In this document: positions 60,858 to 64,000 of the stretch, piece after piece
Numbering within the stretch: the stretch's first letter is position 1
How the letters are laid out: each line of letters begins with the position of its first letter
Origin: Commensalibacter melissae
GTDB taxonomy: Bacteria; Pseudomonadota; Alphaproteobacteria; Acetobacterales; Acetobacteraceae
Assembly (NCBI RefSeq): GCF_009734185.1
Contig: NZ_CP046393.1
Coordinates: forward strand, 1,046,501-1,110,500
Length of the DNA stretch: 64,000 nucleotides
Direction of reading: 5' to 3'
Made by a program: the position numbers and the translations under genes
The notes under the pieces: generated by a model
The model's input: the letters and a program-made list of their open reading frames with translations, nothing else
Databases searched by the model: none
What the model was told of the DNA's origin: nothing

Positions 60858-62459
60858 ATGTATGAATACCCTTTTTTAAAAAAAGTAATATTTCAATTTT
60901 TTCTCACATTTTTATCATCTTTGGCACTTATTACAATGACTTCAGCATCAACATCACATCCTTTTATTGAATTAAATAATCAAGGAAAACTTCAGGGATA
61001 TTTTGATAACCAACTAGCTATTTTCAAAGGGATTCCGTATGCCACGCCTCCTGTTCGTTCATTCAGGTGGTTTCCCCCACAGCCTGTTCAGCCTTGGCAA
61101 GGAATCAAAACAACCACTGAATATGGACCAAATTGCAGTCAGTATCCCAATCGATGGGATAAGAAAGAAACCTTTCCTATAACAAGCGAGGATTGCTTAT
61201 ATCTTAATATCTGGATGCCAAAATCCTTTTTTGGAAAAAACGAAACCCAAAAAAAATATCCTGTAATGGTCTGGATTCATGGCGGTGGTTTTGTGTCCGG
61301 CGGAAGTAATCAGGAAATCTTCGATGGCAGTTCAATGGCAAATGAAGGGGTTATAGTTGTCACTTTCAATTATAGACTTGGACGTTTTGGTTTTTTTGCA
61401 CGTCCGGACTTGCAGCAAGAAAATGAGGAGAACAAATGGGCAAACTATGGAATTATGGACCAAATTGCAGCTTTACAATGGGTACAGAAAAATATTTCCT
61501 CTTTTGGGGGGGATAGCGATAATATCACCTTATTTGGCGAATCTGCAGGCGGCGCCTCAATTATATCCCTAATGACCATTTCAGAGGCAAAAGGTTTATT
61601 TAATAAGGCCATTATTCAATCTGGAACAGGGCATTCACGCTTTTTCCCACCCAGAACCATTGATGACGCAGAAAAAACAGGCCTAAATTTCGCAAAAAAA
61701 AATAATATCCAAAACGATGAATATGCATTGGAAAACTTGCGTAAGCTACCTGCTGAAACCATTGTAGATAAATTGAATTTAGATGATCTACAACCTGACT
61801 ATTTTTCAGGATTGGTTATTGATGGTATCATGTTGAAACAATCCCTTGATAGTGCTTTTGAAAAAGGTGCTTTTTATCCTGTTCCTACATTAATCGGTGA
61901 TACGAGTGGTGATGGTTTTATGATTAACCAATCCGGTTTGAAAGATATGGCAGGCAAGCTGGGAATAAATATAGAGGATCTCAATAAAATTTATAATCCG
62001 AATGGAAAACTATCCGAAACCAGAATTTTACATCAATTTATGGCCGATATTCAAATTCTTGAACCGACCCGGTTATTGACACAACAAATTGCCAGTAAAA
62101 ATGTTCCTGTCTATCGCTATCGTTTTTCCTATATTACCAATTCGGCCCGTCCTTATACTTCCTATGGGGCACCACATGCATCAGAATTACCCTATGTTTT
62201 TGGAACGTTGAACAAAGTATACTCATCCTTGACACCTCAAGACAATGCCATGTCAGAAGCAATAAAAAAATACTGGGTCAATTTTGCAAAATATTCAAAA
62301 CCTAAAGTAGACGGATTATCGGAATTTTCCGAATTTAAAATTCATCCTGATAAATTACTCAATTTTTCAACAACCGGTATCAAATTTGAAACTGATCCAT
62401 TTCAATCGAGATTGGATTATATTGAAAATGCATTAAAAAATAAAAAAAAACCTGACTAA
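60858..62459 (+). CDS. Secreted type B carboxylesterase
   Basis: A 533-aa alpha/beta hydrolase with a signal peptide (FQFFLTFLSSLALITMTSAS, cleavage near residue 33). FKGIPYATPPV, EDCLYLNIW and MVWIHGGGFVSGGS (oxyanion hole) are conserved; the nucleophile is S229 in FGESAGGAS. A late His in SYGAPHASELPYVFG completes the triad. Members hydrolyse varied carboxyl esters; the substrate here is unknown. It is a periplasmic or secreted enzyme set between coiled-coil lipoprotein genes and a SUMF-fold gene, on the opposite strand to both. Confidence 0.9.
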   Translation: MYEYPFLKKVIFQFFLTFLSSLALITMTSASTSHPFIELNNQGKLQGYFDNQLAIFKGIPYATPPVRSFRWFPPQPVQPWQGIKTTTEYGPNCSQYPNRWDKKETFPITSEDCLYLNIWMPKSFFGKNETQKKYPVMVWIHGGGFVSGGSNQEIFDGSSMANEGVIVVTFNYRLGRFGFFARPDLQQENEENKWANYGIMDQIAALQWVQKNISSFGGDSDNITLFGESAGGASIISLMTISEAKGLFNKAIIQSGTGHSRFFPPRTIDDAEKTGLNFAKKNNIQNDEYALENLRKLPAETIVDKLNLDDLQPDYFSGLVIDGIMLKQSLDSAFEKGAFYPVPTLIGDTSGDGFMINQSGLKDMAGKLGINIEDLNKIYNPNGKLSETRILHQFMADIQILEPTRLLTQQIASKNVPVYRYRFSYITNSARPYTSYGAPHASELPYVFGTLNKVYSSLTPQDNAMSEAIKKYWVNFAKYSKPKVDGLSEFSEFKIHPDKLLNFSTTGIKFETDPFQSRLDYIENALKNKKKPD

Positions 62460-62496
62460 GAGATCAAATCCGTATTTCTTATAATTCTTTCTCGAG

Positions 62497-62520
62497 GTCT
62501 GTAAAATTAAATTTATAGAC
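62497..62520. terminator. Possible terminator between convergent esterase and SUMF genes
   Basis: An imperfect hairpin (GTCTGTAAA / TTTATAGAC, nine pairs with one G-U, 6-base loop) lies one base from the SUMF stop codon and 37 bases after the esterase stop. No strong T-run follows on either strand. Confidence 0.35.
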
Positions 62521-62521
62521 T

Positions 62522-64000
62522 TCAATTATTGTTTTTATTATTGATGTTCACAGAATCTCTTGCCTGATTTGACTGAATATTTTTCATATCTTGCAGCACA
62601 TATACATTTGTCCACTTACTCTTTGGTAAAGAGAGCAATACCTGTATTCGATTGGCAAAAAACGCCAGATTATTGAGTTTTCTAGCTTTATATGCTGTTT
62701 CAATCATGGTGAATTGTTTTTTTCTATCAATAATCGATGATGAATCTGCTATTTTACGGATAGTTTCCAAATACCCGTCAATTGAATTATTTAAGATTTG
62801 TTTATGATTGATAATGTTTGATTTTATATCGTTTTTTTGTTTTTGGCTCAACATATTCAAAAGCGATAATTCCTTTTCCAAAATCAATATTGTATGTTGA
62901 TTTTCCCAAATATTTAATGCCAAAGCGGATGCCGCTTCAATTTGGGCACGCATGGTTGCCGCCAAGAAATCATTACGAGCTCTGGCATCCTGATCCAGTT
63001 GTGTTGATATCTGTTCAAGCCCGGCCTTTAAGGATGCCTCTGTTGTCTGTTTCTTCAGCTTATCAATCAGCTGATGCGTATTGGCTGTCACTTTTTGGGA
63101 TTTTTGCAATAATTGATCAAACTCTGATGAAGCCTGATTGGTTTCTTGCAGGCTACCCAATGTAGGTGCGGAAATAACAACTCTAAAACCCATGGTTGCG
63201 AGATGTGTCGGTTGATTGGTATTTTGATCATATAGAGGGATTTCCTCACGTAATGCCGTATTGAGATCCGATGGATTAAATGTATAATTTCCACCTTTTA
63301 CAATTATTCCACCTGTTAGTCCATGCTGACGTCCCACACGATTCAAGTGATAATAATCCTGCATCATTTGCCCCACTTCTCCCAACATATCATATAACCC
63401 CAAAGGATTTGGTTTCATGCTACCTACCGTTTGAACCTGACCATTTGCCAGTTCCGAACCAGTCATAACATATTCTTCAATTCCTTCTGGCATTGGCCAT
63501 GTTGGTGCAAGAAAATCCGTTTCGCTAACCTTGTTGCCTCCCTGAGCAGCATAATACCATTCCGCTTCTGTAGGTAAACGGATATAACCATATTTATTAC
63601 CACGTTTTGGCAATGAATTTTTAGCATGTTGCAATAGCCAAACAGACCATTTTTCCGCAAAATTTTCAGCCTCAAACCATGAAATATTATTGACTGCTTT
63701 CTGTCCTGACTGATCGGGTTGTTTGCATGAATCCTGATCTAGAATGGCATCATATTGATTTCTTGTAACGTCATATTTCCCAATATAATAGAAATTACTT
63801 CCATTCACCCCGCTCGAAAAAGGTGCTGCAAGCTGCGCTTGCCTTATATAATCGCTATAACCTTGCTGAGTTTCAGATTGCCCTATCTGAATTGGTAAAT
63901 CATCCAAAACTCCACCTTCTGTCGGCACTTCAACCTTACGAAAAACCATTTTACCTCCACAAGGCAATGGCAAGGCAAAATCATCCTTCATTGGATGGAT
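62522..64000 (-). CDS. SUMF/FGE-fold protein with C-terminal coiled coil, 5' end cut off
   Basis: The frame is open to the window edge, so the N-terminus is probably missing although an ATG exists at 63991. Visible sequence (489 aa from that ATG) has a SUMF1/FGE domain: YIGKYDVTRNQYDAI, NISWFEAENFAEKWS, IRLPTEAEWYYAAQGG, NPLGLYDMLGEVGQM, VKGGNYTFN and MGFRVV. The region where true formylglycine-generating enzymes carry their catalytic Cys pair has none (NPSDLNTALREEIPL), so enzyme activity is unlikely. From about residue 285 it is a long helical coiled coil (EFDQLLQKSQKVTANTHQLI onwards). It may be an envelope structural or adaptor protein. Confidence 0.8.
   Translation of the reverse strand: MHPMKDDFALPLPCGGKMVFRKVEVPTEGGVLDDLPIQIGQSETQQGYSDYIRQAQLAAPFSSGVNGSNFYYIGKYDVTRNQYDAILDQDSCKQPDQSGQKAVNNISWFEAENFAEKWSVWLLQHAKNSLPKRGNKYGYIRLPTEAEWYYAAQGGNKVSETDFLAPTWPMPEGIEEYVMTGSELANGQVQTVGSMKPNPLGLYDMLGEVGQMMQDYYHLNRVGRQHGLTGGIIVKGGNYTFNPSDLNTALREEIPLYDQNTNQPTHLATMGFRVVISAPTLGSLQETNQASSEFDQLLQKSQKVTANTHQLIDKLKKQTTEASLKAGLEQISTQLDQDARARNDFLAATMRAQIEAASALALNIWENQHTILILEKELSLLNMLSQKQKNDIKSNIINHKQILNNSIDGYLETIRKIADSSSIIDRKKQFTMIETAYKARKLNNLAFFANRIQVLLSLPKSKWTNVYVLQDMKNIQSNQARDSVNINNKNNN

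Noticed and set aside
62522-64000. True formylglycine-generating enzyme or sulfatase activator
   Set aside because: The catalytic cysteine pair is absent and no sulfatase gene is in the window.

Overview
The window is a gene-dense stretch of a low-GC (by eye about 35-40 %) alphaproteobacterial chromosome. Gene content and order point to the Acetobacteraceae. Support comes from the tpiA-secG-pyrG-kdsA-eno-ftsB run, ppiD followed by trpEGDC, lipA followed by a COQ10-type gene, the aroE-coaE-dnaQ group, an NAD-type isocitrate dehydrogenase resembling mitochondrial IDH3, and Gram-negative envelope genes (kdsA, lpxR, lytic transglycosylase, lipoproteins). The strong AT bias suggests an insect-gut type acetic acid bacterium such as Commensalibacter; that placement is inference. 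I see no insertion sequence, prophage, CRISPR array or rRNA.

Layout. 1-3.7 kb: purine operon on the minus strand (purB, purC, purS, a Rap1a/Tai-like lipoprotein gene, purQ, start of purL). 3.8-7 kb: TerC/YjbE-type membrane protein, soluble lytic transglycosylase, CinA C-terminal (PncC-type) deamidase. 7-9 kb: His-rich secreted protein, COQ10-like protein, lipoyl synthase. 9-15.2 kb: ppiD-trpE-trpG-trpD-trpC. 15.4-21.3 kb: tpiA, secG, pyrG, kdsA, a frameshifted DUF3429 gene, eno, ftsB. 21.4-26.3 kb: rpmG and a biotin cluster (BioC-BioD fusion, BioH-like esterase, bioF, divergent bioA; bioB absent). 26.3-30 kb: lipoprotein, pgsA, uvrC and a 450-bp AT-rich gap with two perfect DnaA boxes. 30-37.7 kb: xth, an orphan OmpR-type regulator, a CPA1 antiporter, rsmB, guaB, rlmE, ppx. 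37.9-41 kb: tRNA-Gln(CTG), a Nudix protein, prfC, rpsD. 41-47.5 kb: Sel1-repeat protein, HdeD-like protein, trmJ, cysS, MATE exporter, lpxR. 47.6-51.3 kb: radC (JAMM motif lost), N-formylglutamate amidohydrolase-like gene, aroE, coaE, dnaQ. 51.4-57.9 kb: uvrD/pcrA, prmA, GNAT acetyltransferase, M24 aminopeptidase, NAD-IDH. 58-64 kb: small Cys-rich DoxX-like protein, nickel/cobalt permease, two coiled-coil lipoproteins, a secreted carboxylesterase, and a SUMF-fold protein running off the window end.

Most of the window is ordinary housekeeping sequence: purine, tryptophan, biotin and lipoate synthesis, glycolysis, translation and DNA repair. Many neighbours are translationally coupled by 4-base ATGA overlaps. 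I did not find a clear new defence or mobile system. The items most worth a second look are the envelope-type cluster at 59.5-64 kb, the coupled Rap1a-like gene inside the pur operon, the degenerate RadC, the double-frameshifted DUF3429 gene, the BioC-BioD fusion, the DnaA-box gap, and a hairpin that covers a ribosome binding site ahead of the nickel permease.
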